A stretch of DNA of 34,758 nucleotides from Rhypophila decipiens (GCA_033297075.1 MU858322.1:1-34758); one strand, 5' to 3'. Counted from the stretch's first letter, positions 20,510 through 30,425 are shown. The notes: generated from the sequence alone by a model not told the origin. Translations and numbers: made by a program.

Positions 20510-21794
20510 TTAGATCAACAAGGGCGTTACTTTTTTTGCGACAATCGGGGACTTCGTTCATTGTTGTAGAGGGAGAAAGCGAGGAAGCTCTTAATATAAC
20601 ACAGGTCTGAGACTGTCAAAACAAAGGCAAGCAATCAATGTATACTTTTCTGGTGACCGGGATATCGATGAAACTGTGGCGGGTAGCGATAAGATGGATC
20701 TTGTTCGTCGAATTCTCACCGAGGCGTACTCTGATCGCCAGGTGGACGAAGGTGACCCTTGCGCTCCGTTCTCAAGAAGCATGTGGTCATATTCTACAGC
20801 CACCAACTCGCTTCTTTGGCACCAGTATCTGAGCATATTCTTGTGGAGTGGCTGAGTTACAAGGAATCGTGGGCTGATAACGCCATCGGGACGACGCTTC
20901 GACGTCGGCTGACGTCCGTAGCCAATAAAGCCAGGCTGTTGTCTGCGAACCCAGTTTGTATGTTGCGTAGCCGGACGCTGTCTTCGGTATGTCGGTTTCG
21001 AGAGAAACGACGGGCGCCCAGCCGTTGGGACAGATCCGGTGTGTAGGTTGAGGGACTGGGTACAGGTGGGATAACAAGCAGTCACGTCATTCCAGAACGT
21101 GGCCACGTAGGAAAGCCGGGACACCGCCGCCAACATATGTTGTCGGCGCTAGACAGCTCGTTGGGCCGGTGAAATTTGAGTTGCGTCGAATAAGTTGCTG
21201 GAATCTTGGCGTTTGCGGAGTGACCTTCTGCCGTCTTACTTGTTTGTCTGGGATGGTTCAGCTCACAACAGACAACAGTACTGAAAGCGCAAAGTGCAGC
21301 AGCAATTTAAAAACCGCTTCCAGCTCGGCGGCGGACTGGATCCTCTCGGGGTAGGCTCTCGTCGGACCCCTATGTAGCGTTGATGAATTGCCAAAACGCA
21401 CGGTAGTACCTGGCCTGTGTTGAAGTGCGTGTTTGTAAAGGGTGCCGAGCGGCCTTCTAACCCTCGCCATCTCGCAAATCGGCAAAGCGTAGATTAGATG
21501 CAGAGAGAAGACAAAATCTGCGAGATGAATCTCGTGGAAACAAATTCGGTTAATCTCATTAGAAATGCGATGATCCTCTGCCTCCGACGGGGGTCCAGTT
21601 CTCTCCCTTCAGCAGCCGCCATTGACGTAATGGATTTCCCGAACATATAGTTATTTTCTGTCCTATAAACCTGTCTTTCCTTCTTCGCACTGTCGGCTTA
21701 AAACTTGAACCTGCAATATAGGAAGGCTTTGTAGTGATATTTCGTACCAGCACTAAACTTCAATTCGAGGTTATCACAATTCAACTCGAGATCC
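20510..21794. other. Region without a clear gene
   Basis: A plus-strand open stretch at about 20605-20855 is protein-like (for example DKMDLVRRILTEAYSDRQVD) and may be a last exon of the tetraspan gene. The rest shows no recognisable gene on either strand. Confidence 0.35.
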
Positions 21795-22160
21795 CTAAGC
21801 CTGCTTCTTTGCACCCTCTCTGAGCTGAAACTCATCCATGAACTTGCTCAAAACGGCCTTATGCTTCCCCTTTGGCCCGCCAAAAGTCTCCAATCTCTCA
21901 TCTTTGGTCATGGGCGTTCCGCGTTTGACCTGACTCGCCCAGAGTCCCAGCATCCTGTCCAATTCTGCCCAAGCAGCGTCGCTTGAAGGACAGCAACTGG
22001 TCATAGCTAATGCCGGTTCATACGGATCCCCGAAGTCCTTTCTCACAAAGCATTGGTAGTCAACATAGTGGTCGTTTTCGATGGATAGGTCGTAGTCATC
22101 ATGGTTGCCCCAGATCGTTTTGCAGTTTGCTTGGATGCGCTCGCCTTGTTTCGACGACAT
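21795..22160 (-). CDS. Small conserved fungal hypothetical protein (121 aa)
   Basis: Starts at ATG 22160 (MSSKQGERIQANCKTIWGNH) and ends KKQA at 21795. The frame stays open upstream, but the sequence before this Met looks like leader. The block CFVRKDFGDPYEPALAMTSC followed by AWAELDRMLGLWA and a charged C-terminus resembles small soluble proteins found across Pezizomycotina. It has no signal peptide or helix. Function is unknown; it is probably cytosolic. It is divergent from the Cys/His repeat gene. Confidence 0.68.
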   Translation of the reverse strand: MSSKQGERIQANCKTIWGNHDDYDLSIENDHYVDYQCFVRKDFGDPYEPALAMTSCCPSSDAAWAELDRMLGLWASQVKRGTPMTKDERLETFGGPKGKHKAVLSKFMDEFQLREGAKKQA

Positions 22161-23228
22161 GGTTTTCCAACTTGGACACCTCGGGTTGTTTGCTGGTCGG
22201 AAACATAAGATGTTAGCAGATAATTCGGAGAGACGTGGGGAGTTGAAAGACCAAACTTTAAAGATAATATGCTTGATTACTGGGTATCTTGAGGACGGCG
22301 GACGTGGTCTGGGTGCGTTCCTTGTTAGCAAGTTGGAACCTAGAAGTTGCGATGCCAGTTTGCGGGGTCATGGCACACGGGTTTCTACTTCAACAAGTGG
22401 TCATGTCGCACAATATCGGCAGATGCCGCCCGTGTTGTCTGCCTCTGTTCTCAGGCAGCCTCTTCGCCCCGCTCATACCCGCTCAACTTGGCCGAGAACG
22501 GACCGGCATTCCATATGTAGCCGGGGATGTTGGGTGCTTCCACTCAAAAGACAGGACATCTCACATTAAGGTGTTCCACTAGACATAAAACGCGGCAGCT
22601 CGGGGTTGGTACGACGTTTGCCGGAATCAAGTTAATTAGCCAGTCGACTGCCATAACCTGCCAAGGAGAAATTTGGATATCGAGCACAGAAAAACGACAA
22701 GCCCACTTGATATGGTCTTGGGACTGGCTACATGCAGCCCCGGCACCTATCATCACGCCAAAAGGTGAAAATCGGGATAATTGCATTTATCTCGACGCCA
22801 ATAGGAATGTCTTCAAGCCAATATTGAAGGGCTCGGCTACCTGGTAGGTCGTAGATTACAGGATGGATGCCATACCTCATGTCGTTGCCACCACGGGGAG
22901 TAACCCCAGGCATTGGAGCCCAATTGTGCACTTTTCTCACTCCGTTGAGAACTCTCCGACCAACCACACATTGTGGCGACCCGTCATTTATTGGAGGGGG
23001 GCCAGCCAGGATCGTATTCGCTCTTGTACCGGGTAAAGCGTACACAAACATTGATCCAATGTTCGATTCCGATGGCCATCGATGCCGCCTCCAAAGGCCC
23101 GTAGGGACGGGAAACAAATACTTGCTACCCCGACGATATGTGTCGGGCCCTCCCCCTCCCACATGCTCTTCTGTTCAATTACGGGACCTTAATTATCCAT
23201 CATCAAATCTTGCCGCTCACTGGACATC
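22161..23228. promoter_or_regulatory. Divergent intergenic region
   Basis: About 1.07 kb between the starts of two genes transcribed away from each other (22160 minus, 23229 plus). Several chance open frames are present but none has a recognisable domain. Confidence 0.4.
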
Positions 23229-24656
23229 ATGCCCTGCTACGAACCTTACTGTACTAGAAGTGAGCTTGACGGGTTTTGGTATTGTCGATACCACAATTGC
23301 AAGACGAAACGCTGTTTTTCGAAAAGTGTGGACGGCGTGTCATATTGTGAGGAACACAGGTGCCGCGTTCTCACCTGCAGCAAACCACATCGGTGTAAGT
23401 ACTTGCTCCTTTAACCACTGCCTCTCGTCCAAGTGTCTAACGTATTATTAACTGGCATCAGTGCATGCAGCTCGCACAAATGCAAGCTCTCCCAATGCAA
23501 CGCAATCCGCTTTACCGGTCGCCAGCACTGTGAAGCGCACATGTGCGGGAGGAATACCTGCCCTAAGTCGAGGAAAGTAGGCGGTTCGGTGGCCTGTGAG
23601 ACACACACCTGTCGCCTACTTGACTTCATGGGCAATGCAATCTGCTTCAAGATGGTTCAGGAAAAACCCGGATCAAGCTCCTGTTTCGATCATGTGTGCT
23701 GCGTAGACGGCTGCCGGCGGCCATATATCTCCATCGACATCCCCTACTGTCAACGTCATCGGTGTCAGTCGACAATCGGAGAGCCCTGTCCTCAGGTTGC
23801 CGATACCCCTTCACGCTTCTGCGAGCAACACAAGTGTCCCGTTACGGGTTGCCAAAGCAGTTGTCTGGAGGCGGTCAAGTATTGCGATGTTCACCGGTGT
23901 TACTGGGACGAAAGTGAGTGTCCCCAGGAAAGTTCTTGGAGGCAGAAGGGTTGCTATTGCCCGAACCACACGTCCTCGGTTGCCAGGTGCACTAAGGCAA
24001 AGCTCCCTGATGGATTTCAATGTGGCGCGCACACGTGTGTCGGGGCTGAAGACGGAGTGAGGTGTAATGTAGAGGTAAATCACGCTGGAGGCAGGTGCAG
24101 TCAACATTGCTGTCTGGAACGAAATTGCTACAATGCCCGCGATGGTGAAGGGAGATATTGTGCCCAGCATGTCTGTGCTTCGGATGATTGTTATGATCGG
24201 CGAGGTGCTAGTGGGAGGTACTGCGAGTATCATAGGGCGGAGTACCAACAACAGACCGCCGTGGTGGCCACAGGATCACCCCGAGGAGTGGCACGTTCCC
24301 AGGCGACGCGGAACAACATGCAAGACTACGGAACTGCCTATCTCGATGGATACCAGCTCGGACTAAATGTCCCGGAAGGCGACAGGGAATACGCGAGGAG
24401 GGCGATGGAACAATGGGGCAGAGACTCCGGCCACGACGCAGAGCGCGCTCAGAGGCGACAGGGGATGGCGAGCGTAGCTGGCCTTGTGACGCAGATGGAG
24501 ATGCAGGGAGATGGTGTTGCAGCTCTCGGGGGACAACCCCGTCTGATTGAGGAAGTTCCATATGGACAACAGCAGACTCTGGGAGATTTGATTACAGGCG
24601 TGAACAGTCTTGACCTCAACCAGGCCTGGGACAGCAGAGAAGTGGAGTTAGTGTGA
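23229..24656 (+). CDS. Cys/His repeat protein with about 14 C-x2-H units
   Basis: Exons 23229-23392 and 23462-24656 (GTGTAA donor, ATTAACTGGCATCAG end) give 452 aa. The first 290 residues are a tandem series of 20-25 residue units with consensus C-x(3-4)-C-x(8-12)-[YF]C-x2-H-x-C. Complete C-x2-H-x-C steps are CRYHNC, CEEHRC, CSSHKC, CEAHMC, CETHTC, CFDHVC, CQRHRC, CEQHKC, CDVHRC, CGAHTC, CSQHCC and CAQHVC, plus two degenerate ones (CPNHTS, CEYHRA). The spacing suggests each unit binds zinc or forms a small disulphide knot; zinc is favoured because no signal peptide is present. The last 160 residues are Gln/Gly-rich and polar, with an EYARRAMEQWGRDSGHDAER helix. Similar repeat proteins occur in filamentous fungi without known function. 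The downstream GTAAGT donor at 23395 breaks the frame, so 23393 is preferred. Confidence 0.8.
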
Positions 24657-25520
24657 GAACATAGTACTTGGGATCATTTGGGTTTCATTGCTCTAATGAT
24701 TGTCTGTCAGCGGAAACAATGGGCTGCAAACTGGCCAGGTTAGTTGACGAAAGCGTACAAAACGAGCGTTTTCAACAGATGACCACAGTCGCGAAGCCTG
24801 AGGCATTGCAAACATTGTGTTCATCATAAAGGGTGAATTCCAAATTATTAAGTAAATCTTGTGTGTTTTACGATGTCGCAAGCACACGCGGCAATCCTCA
24901 ATTGAAATTCCACAGCCAGACATAATACGATAGTCCAAGAATCCTCAGTGTGAATTCCAAATGATTTTAGCAAAGTGGCGGCGCCGTCCCCGACGATATG
25001 GCCGATCTGCCTTTCCATCCTCTTATGTAAAGAGTTGCTGGTCCCATGAACTCTAACCGTGAATAACAAGCAGTAATTTCTCCGACGGTAGTTCAGTCAG
25101 TCTCATCCATAATGGAGCGCCGTCAGACCTAGGGAGAAACGATGAAACGTACATGACCAGTTATTCATCTCGTCCTGTGTCTTAGCTTTCCTTTTAGGTA
25201 AGGTGAAATCCTTCAACTATGCTAAAGCGAAGTTGTCTGGTTCTACTTGTTGAGCCGGAAGTAAAACCCCAACTCATAGTTCTCCCAAGGACAAGGTCTT
25301 CCTCGAGTCAAAACGGCGACGGCGATACTCTCGCCCAAAAGAAACAAAGGAGGTTTCGGTTTCCCAGAAAGTACTTCATGAGACTTTGGTCTATATAAGC
25401 ATCGATGCCCTCTCCAGGATGTGCATAATTGTTTCGTTTCAACCATCCCAAAATTCTCACGCCCTTGTCCTCAACACCCACCAATACACAAGGACAAGTT
25501 CACGGTCCTCCGCTTCCACC
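24657..25520. other. Intergenic, promoter of first cysteine-rich gene
   Basis: No gene is recognised. A TATA box is listed separately; the leader before 25521 is C/A-rich. Confidence 0.45.
25392..25399 (+). promoter_or_regulatory. TATA box of cysteine-rich paralogue A
   Basis: TATATAAG, 122 bases before the ATG at 25521. Position and sequence fit a fungal TATA element of a strongly inducible gene. Confidence 0.55.
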
Positions 25521-25905
25521 ATGGTCAAAATTACCGCCGTCGTTCTTGCCGCCCTAGCGACTCTCGCCGCTGCTAGGAACTGCACACCGGGCCTTGATTA
25601 CTGCGGCTACATTCTTCGAGATATCGCCACTGGCAGTAAGTCAAACCCTAGGATAGACCTTCCATACATAAGTCTCGTTTGCGCAGGAGGGCAGAGACTA
25701 ACTGCCTTGACTGGTAGACAATTATGACGCTCAAATGAAATCAGCTCTTCGAAAACTCGGCGCCCCCGTCAACGAGTCGTCCATGACCCACGGTCTGTTC
25801 TACTGCATACCCGGAGGCGATGGAGACGTCCAGGCTTTGGCCATATGCGCCAATGGTTGCCTTAATGGTGGGAAGGAGAGGAACGACTTTTGCAAGTTGC
25901 CCTAG
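25521..25905 (+). CDS. Small secreted cysteine-rich protein, paralogue A
   Basis: Exons 25521-25635 and 25718-25905 give 100 aa; the intron is 82 bases (GTAAGT donor, GGTAG acceptor, phase 1). Signal peptide MVKITAVVLAALATLAAA, then RNCTPGLDYCGYILRDIATG. Six mature cysteines follow C-x6-C ... C-x13-C-x3-C-x10-C. NYDAQ after the intron and LFYCIPGGDGDV are shared with the two genes downstream. This matches a widespread Pezizomycotina family of secreted proteins (NCTPGLxYCG...LFxC.GGxGD..), often listed among candidate effectors but without a proven activity. It is the first of three tandem copies in the same orientation. An effector role is inferred only from secretion, size and cysteine content. 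Confidence 0.88.
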
Positions 25906-26215
25906 GCTGTATTCTTGACTCGTGTCCGAACCTTGTGAGGATTCCCTCACAAGGTATTCGTACGGCCCAAACACTATCCTCACGGTTGTGTACACAATGG
26001 ATTAGACAGGGTGGCTGACGTACATCGCCCGGGGCCGTGGATCACACGTTCAATCAATCTAAAGCACGGCATACCCTATTCTTGCTTGGTTCAAGTTTAC
26101 CGTTTGTGAATCTTGCTGGTCTCTTTCCCAGAGGCTTCTGAGCACTTCTTTGGAAAAGAGCAAGGTTGTCAAGAAGCGAACCCATTACTCTCGGAGTGCA
26201 TTTCTTCCTTGTACA

Positions 26216-26413
26216 ATGATTTCAATGCCAGTTCTTCACCAATTCCATCTCAACAAGCAATGCAGCGCTTCGTGCTCCGGACTCTATCGAGTTCCCCTGA
26301 AGATCAGACGATGTGCCTCTCTGTTGCGTAAATGCAGGGGTATTGTTGGAACAAACAAAGGGCATTGCATCAAAGCTACCTGTTGTGGAAGACCGTTGTT
26401 CAGTCTGATATGA
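26216..26413 (+). CDS. Possible short cysteine-rich peptide, doubtful
   Basis: A 65-codon frame from ATG 26216 (MISMPVLHQFHLNKQC) with seven cysteines, including a closing C-x4-CC (CIKATCC), a spacing seen in knottin-like peptides. No signal peptide is visible and no homologue is recognised. It lies between two secreted cysteine-rich paralogues but shares no motif with them. It may be chance. Confidence 0.22.
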   Translation: MISMPVLHQFHLNKQCSASCSGLYRVPLKIRRCASLLRKCRGIVGTNKGHCIKATCCGRPLFSLI

Positions 26414-26790
26414 TTATCTCCGACGGCATATTCATATTGTCTCATCGACAGGCGCTACAGCCCTAAAGCTGAAACCAGGAACAGGTCTGCACTACCCCAT
26501 GATGGGTCTCGGGCCGTCTCTTGGCGCAGGTTCCCGCCTGGCTACCGAGAATTCTTCAGCTCCGCAACGGAAGAATCTAGGCCTCTCGCTTCTCGCTTGT
26601 TGACGACGACGAGGGGCTGTTTTACCATCATGCCTCAACTTTGGCTTTACCTCCTGTGGCTTACAGCCCCTTGGCAAAAACGCCGACGCCAAGTATCTGA
26701 GACTATGCCGTAGCAGAATATCGTGATTCTCTGCAATCCTCGGGTTGAAGGCATCTTCGACGACAGCAAGGATCACAAACAAGGGATGCA

Positions 26791-26797
26791 TATAAGG
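26791..26797 (+). promoter_or_regulatory. TATA box of cysteine-rich paralogue B
   Basis: TATAAGG, 170 bases before the ATG at 26961, in the same relative setting as the TATA box of paralogue A. Confidence 0.45.
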
Positions 26798-26960
26798 ACG
26801 AGATGTCTCCAGACAAACCGACAATTTAAACTCACTCTCCATCACATCATCACAATATTCGAGCATCACTTCCATCACTCTCAACCAAAAAACCTCTTCA
26901 TTCACCTTCTCAACTTACAAACATCTTCAACAACCACAAACTACCAAAACCTCATTCAAA

Positions 26961-27325
26961 ATGATCAGCTTCACCACCCTCGCCATCACCGTCCTCGCCA
27001 CCCTTGCCGCCGCAAGGAACTGCACACCAGGCCTGAGATACTGCGGCAGCACTCTTCGCGAAATCGCGACCGGTGGTAAGTAAATCGAGCTCCCATCCAT
27101 TTCCCCCGAAACTAACAAGACAATCTTCCAGACAACTACGACATCCAAATCCGCGAGGCCTTTGTTGCCTTCACCGGTAACCGCTTCGCCAGCCAGGAAG
27201 ACGAGAACAAGGCCCTCTTCCTCTGCTTGCCTGGACCTGATGGCGATGTCCGAGTCCACGAGGTCTGCGACATCTCGTGCCGCGATAATGGCAATGACAA
27301 CTCCGATTCGTGCAACCTTGTCTAG
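26961..27325 (+). CDS. Small secreted cysteine-rich protein, paralogue B
   Basis: Exons 26961-27075 and 27132-27325 give 102 aa. Exon 1 is exactly as long as in paralogue A (115 bases) and the intron has the same phase and place (GTAAGT donor, TTCCAG acceptor). Signal peptide MISFTTLAITVLATLAAA, then RNCTPGLRYCGSTLREIATG, NYDIQIREAF, LFLCLPGPDGDV, and a C-terminus ending SCNLV. All six cysteines are kept with the same spacing (C-x6-C, C-x13-C-x3-C-x10-C). The exon 1 product is nearly identical to A from RNCTPGL on, while exon 2 has diverged more. That fits tandem duplication with faster change of the mature surface, an inference from by-eye comparison. Confidence 0.9.
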
Positions 27326-27931
27326 ACGAGAGAGCTGAACCGACCGGGAAGGTTACCTGGTGGTGTTTGCGGTACTTGGCGACAGGGTTCGACGTCGAGG
27401 ATGGAAGATGGTACCCCGTAGTCACGAGCTGGATCCTCGGGCTAGGGCATGCATGAAGGGCGTTTGGATAGCATCTTAGATATATAGACTCGGAATTTTG
27501 TTGCATTCCACAAACATGTGTCTTGCTAAACGAGTACGATTTGTTAACAAACACCTCCCAGTAAGAAAAGTCTCGCCATCTACTGTAGGTGCATCCCATG
27601 ACTAGACTTTGATTATGTAGTAAACACAGCTAGTGCACTAAAGGTATTACTTGAATAACTGGCATTCCCCAAAACTATGGAGCTCTGTTTATTTACCTTG
27701 GCGAGGTTTAGTTCCATTCTGTTTCCATTTCAATCGCCCGTGGCCAAGATTCCAACAGCTCACTGAATCCCGATAGTCAGCACTTTGTCTCACATCCCGA
27801 ATCCTTCAAAGTCCGTGGATTGCTCTGGACTCGGAGAGAGAGATAAAAGCCAACAGCGGCCAAAATATCCGGAACCACACCAACTTCTTTCTTTTTGCTT
27901 CCGAACTTTGATCGACCAACCATCACCAAAT
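27326..27931. other. Spacer between paralogues B and C
   Basis: No gene seen. The last 80 bases hold the TATA-like element and leader of paralogue C. Confidence 0.5.
27843..27849 (+). promoter_or_regulatory. TATA-like element of cysteine-rich paralogue C
   Basis: ATAAAAG, 83 bases before the ATG at 27932. A weaker match than in A and B. Confidence 0.35.
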
Positions 27932-28333
27932 ATGCTGAGATATACCGTTGGCACTTTGGCCGTGGCCGCCTTGGTTGCCGCGAAAAGCTGCAGTCAAGGA
28001 AGGATATACTGTGGCGACATGCTTAGGGCTATTGCGGAGCATGGTAAGCAGATCAATGGTAAGCACTCATGGTTTAAACTGACCACCTCTGGTACCCTCT
28101 ACGCAGATAATTACGACGCTCAGATCAGGGAGGCCATGGCTGTGAATGGTTATTCGGATCCCACCTGGTATCAGATAAACAACGCCCTGTTCTACTGCGA
28201 TGACGCTGAAGGGAATCTCATCATGATTACCATGTGCAGCGACAATTGTTACCACAACGAGTGGCCTCTGAACCACGCGTGCGAATATATATATATCGAC
28301 CAGGAGGGGGGAAGTGAAAATAGGCTCCGGTGA
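27932..28333 (+). CDS. Small secreted cysteine-rich protein, paralogue C
   Basis: Exons 27932-28043 and 28107-28333 give 112 aa. Signal peptide MLRYTVGTLAVAALVAA, then KSCSQGRIYCGDMLRAIAEH, NYDAQIREAM, LFYCDDAEGN and a longer tail ending SENRLR. The six-cysteine plan is kept, with one residue less between Cys3 and Cys4 (x12 instead of x13). It is the most diverged of the three. The intron sits at the same phase-1 position, but the donor motif GGTAAGCA is present twice, 15 bases apart (28043-28050 and 28058-28065). Both donors are in frame, so an isoform with five extra residues is possible. The upstream donor matches the exon layout of A and B. The acidic tail after Cys6 is absent from the other two. 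Confidence 0.86.
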   Translation: MLRYTVGTLAVAALVAAKSCSQGRIYCGDMLRAIAEHGKQINGKHSWFKLTTSGTLYADNYDAQIREAMAVNGYSDPTWYQINNALFYCDDAEGNLIMITMCSDNCYHNEWPLNHACEYIYIDQEGGSENRLR

Positions 28334-28470
28334 TCGGCTTAGACTAGAGGTCAATAGAATCAGCTGTGGAGGAATTAAATCTCTTTTTACCCCTAAAGTT
28401 GTCGGCTGAAGAAAACGAAACTGATAGTGGCAAGATAAACTTCGCGTAAGAGTGGTAGAAACAAACCAAA

Positions 28471-29127
28471 ATGATTGTTAGGACAACCCAGTCATCCCCG
28501 ACAAGAACAACGGTCGATATCCTAAGCACTTACGCCATCATCATCAAGCGCCCTGCCAGCTCGGCCGTTGAACTTCATCGACTAGTGCATCTCACGATAA
28601 GGAATTATCTCCAAGAGCGGGGCTTATTTCACCAGTGGAATCAAGAAGCCATTAGCATCTTAGCTGAGACGTTTCCAAGCGCTAGTCATGAAAATAGGAG
28701 CAAGTGGAGACGACTCCTGCCGCATGCTAAGTATGCCCTCGCGAATAGTTCTGTTGAACAGGGAAGCGATTCTACAATAAGCCTAGCAGTAAAATATGCT
28801 ATCGCTTTATATCAAGATGGACATTTCAATGACGCCGAGAAGCTGTTTGTGCAGGTGATGGAGACGAGCAAGACGAAGCTGGGGGCCGATCATCCCTCCA
28901 CGCTGACGAGCATGAACAACCTGGCCTTTACATGGAAGGGACAGGGACGCCTCAAAGAAGCGCTAGACCTGATGAAGGAGTGTTGCTTTCTTTCGACGCG
29001 TAAACTAGGCCCAGAACACCAATATACGATATCTTCTATAGCCGCCTCTAGGGTCTGGCAGCAGGAACAGGATTCACAGCACGTCCGGAACGACATGCAC
29101 TCGAATGTCAGAATAAGCCAGAAGTAG
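28471..29127 (+). pseudogene. Severed C-terminal fragment of an NB-ARC/TPR (NLR-type) gene
   Basis: An open frame of 218 codons. It starts in the middle of the linker that normally follows the NB-ARC domain (STYAIIIKRPASSAVELHRL, then VHLTIRNYLQERGLFHQWNQ), continues with NRSKWRRLLPHAKYAL, and then two tetratricopeptide units of the kinesin-light-chain kind (ALYQDGHFNDAEKLFVQVME, LGADHPSTLTSMNNLA, WKGQGRLKEALDLM, LGPEHQYTISS). In full-length fungal NB-TPR proteins about 400-600 residues with the nucleotide-binding site come before this, and more TPRs usually follow. Both are missing here, with no trace upstream to 28334. The piece keeps an open frame and an ATG, so a short expressed protein is not excluded. 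Full-length relatives act in non-self recognition and incompatibility; this fragment lacks the switch domain. Confidence 0.75.
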
Positions 29128-29137
29128 TTATTTGTAT

Positions 29138-29586
29138 TCAATGTACGCTTAGGTACATGTTAGTATCACTAGTGCTAGAATCAGGATCTCGATAGGCGAG
29201 AATTTGTGAGATGGTGGTATCCAGATAAACCAAGTCGCCCTTGATCCGCGCTCGTGCTGGGAGCTGGTAGTCAACGGTAGGCGGTATGAGGAGCTCCGAG
29301 GGTTTGATGCGGTTGAGTGGCCGTGCGGTTTCGTCATCATCTTTTGAGGCGTGGAACTCATGCGTAATATCGAGATTTGGATCATAGGGAAGCCTGGGAA
29401 GGAAGGGGGGAAGACATACTCGGTCCAGACCGTCCAGATTCTATCGCGCTCCGCTTGCATGCCTGGAGCAACAAAGGGCTGATCGTTACCCTCTTCCTTT
29501 ACAGCACTGTCCAAGTAATCATGGAGGAGCTTATTGATGTTTTCCTGGTCTCCTCCAGAGAAGCGCGATTGTTGCTGTACTGACAT
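29138..29586 (-). CDS. Hypothetical protein with apparent 26-base intron
   Basis: Starts at 29586 (MSVQQQSRFSGGDQENINKL) and reads to WTVWTE at 29420. It then continues in another frame from 29393 (LPYDPNLDITHEFHASKDDD, then LIPPTVDYQLPARARIKGDL) to the stop at 29138; total 140 aa. The two parts join in phase if bases 29419-29394 are removed. These begin GTATGT and end CCCAG, but at 26 bases they are far below the usual fungal minimum and hold no branch site. The downstream part is rich in charged residues and clearly coding in appearance. No known family is recognised. It ends 11 bases from the NB-TPR fragment, tail to tail. It may be a functional gene with an abnormal intron or one broken by a small indel. 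Confidence 0.55.
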
Positions 29587-29996
29587 GGTGAGCCAGAGTT
29601 AACGAGCGTGTTAGAAGTAGGAAGAATGATGAGAAAGAGAGGAAGAGAATTCTGGGTTTGGGGGGGGGGGGGGGGGAGAGAGGACGGGTGCTTCGAGGGC
29701 ATGAGCGAGCTAGCACCGATCCTAGGAGGGACGTGGTTGGTTCGCACCCTCGACGACAGCCCCTACGAGGATCCTGGCGCCCAAACATACAACTCTATCG
29801 CGAATGCGCGGGAGGTGTTCCGGAGGAATCAATGGGTGTGAACAAAGTAGAATGGGCGACGCCCTCCGGCCTCCGTTGCTGCTTCTGTTTGTAGGTCGTT
29901 ACGGAGACGGTTGTGGTCGGGGAACGCGAACGGGATCTTGTTTGGCAAAACATTGGCCGAGTGACGAGCCCGCTGAGTCATCATTTGCTCGTGCAA
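29587..29996. other. Promoter-side region with poly-G run
   Basis: No gene is recognised. It holds the 17-base G run and, at its right end (29988-29996), the left copy of the MITE target-site duplication. Confidence 0.45.
29660..29676. repeat. Homopolymer run of 17 G
   Basis: Seventeen G in a row on the plus strand, flanked by TTT and AGAGAG. It is error-prone for sequencing and could form quadruplex DNA. It lies about 75 bases upstream of the minus-strand gene starting at 29586. Confidence 0.9.
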
Positions 29997-30425
29997 GGGG
30001 CCCAATAGGTTCGCGGGTACCCGCGAATCTAAGATTTTTCCCCTTTCCCCTTCCACAACATCAACTGATGTTTTTAAAAATTTGGAAAAAATTAAATCTC
30101 TTTATTAGGCCTAAATTTACTTGCCATTTTCATTTCAAAAGTTTTTACCTAAAACTGAAAGAATAACAAGGAGTTAAGTTGCTTGCTTACATAATTTTCG
30201 CGGGATCCCGTCCAAATAAGCTAGATTGTTATGTAAGCAAAAACGTAACTCTCTATTAGTCTTTTATTTCTAAGTAAAACTATCTGAAATGAAGAAGAAA
30301 GGTAAAATTGAACTTAGTAGATAGATGGAATGTTTTTCGGAATTTTGAAAACATTATTTGGTGTTGTGGAACGGGAAAGGCGAAAAATCTTAGATTCGCG
30401 GGAACCCGCGAACCTATTAGGCCCC
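29997..30425. mobile_element. 429-bp Mutator-type MITE with 9-bp target-site duplication
   Basis: The element has 68-bp terminal inverted repeats (29997-30064 and 30358-30425) that begin GGGGCC(C/T)AATAGGTTCGCG and differ at about five positions. Each end holds an 18-bp palindrome (TTCGCGGGTACCCGCGAA on the left, one centre mismatch on the right). The interior is also a diverged inverted repeat around CGGGATCCCG at 30201-30210, so the whole element can fold back. It is flanked by a perfect direct repeat CTCGTGCAA (29988-29996 and 30426-30434). A 9-bp duplication with long inverted repeats is the mark of Mutator-like (MULE) transposons. It has no coding capacity, so it would need a transposase from elsewhere. 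The exact duplication and few arm mismatches suggest a fairly recent insertion. Confidence 0.93.

Larger units (their letters stand above)
25906..26960. other. Spacer between paralogues A and B
   Basis: Contains one short cysteine-rich open frame (26216-26413, listed separately). The 130 bases before 26961 are a long C/A-rich leader. Confidence 0.45.

Noticed and set aside
22867..23451. 194-codon plus-strand frame ahead of the Cys/His gene
   Set aside because: Its last third is an alternative frame of the Cys/His exon and the rest shows no domain.
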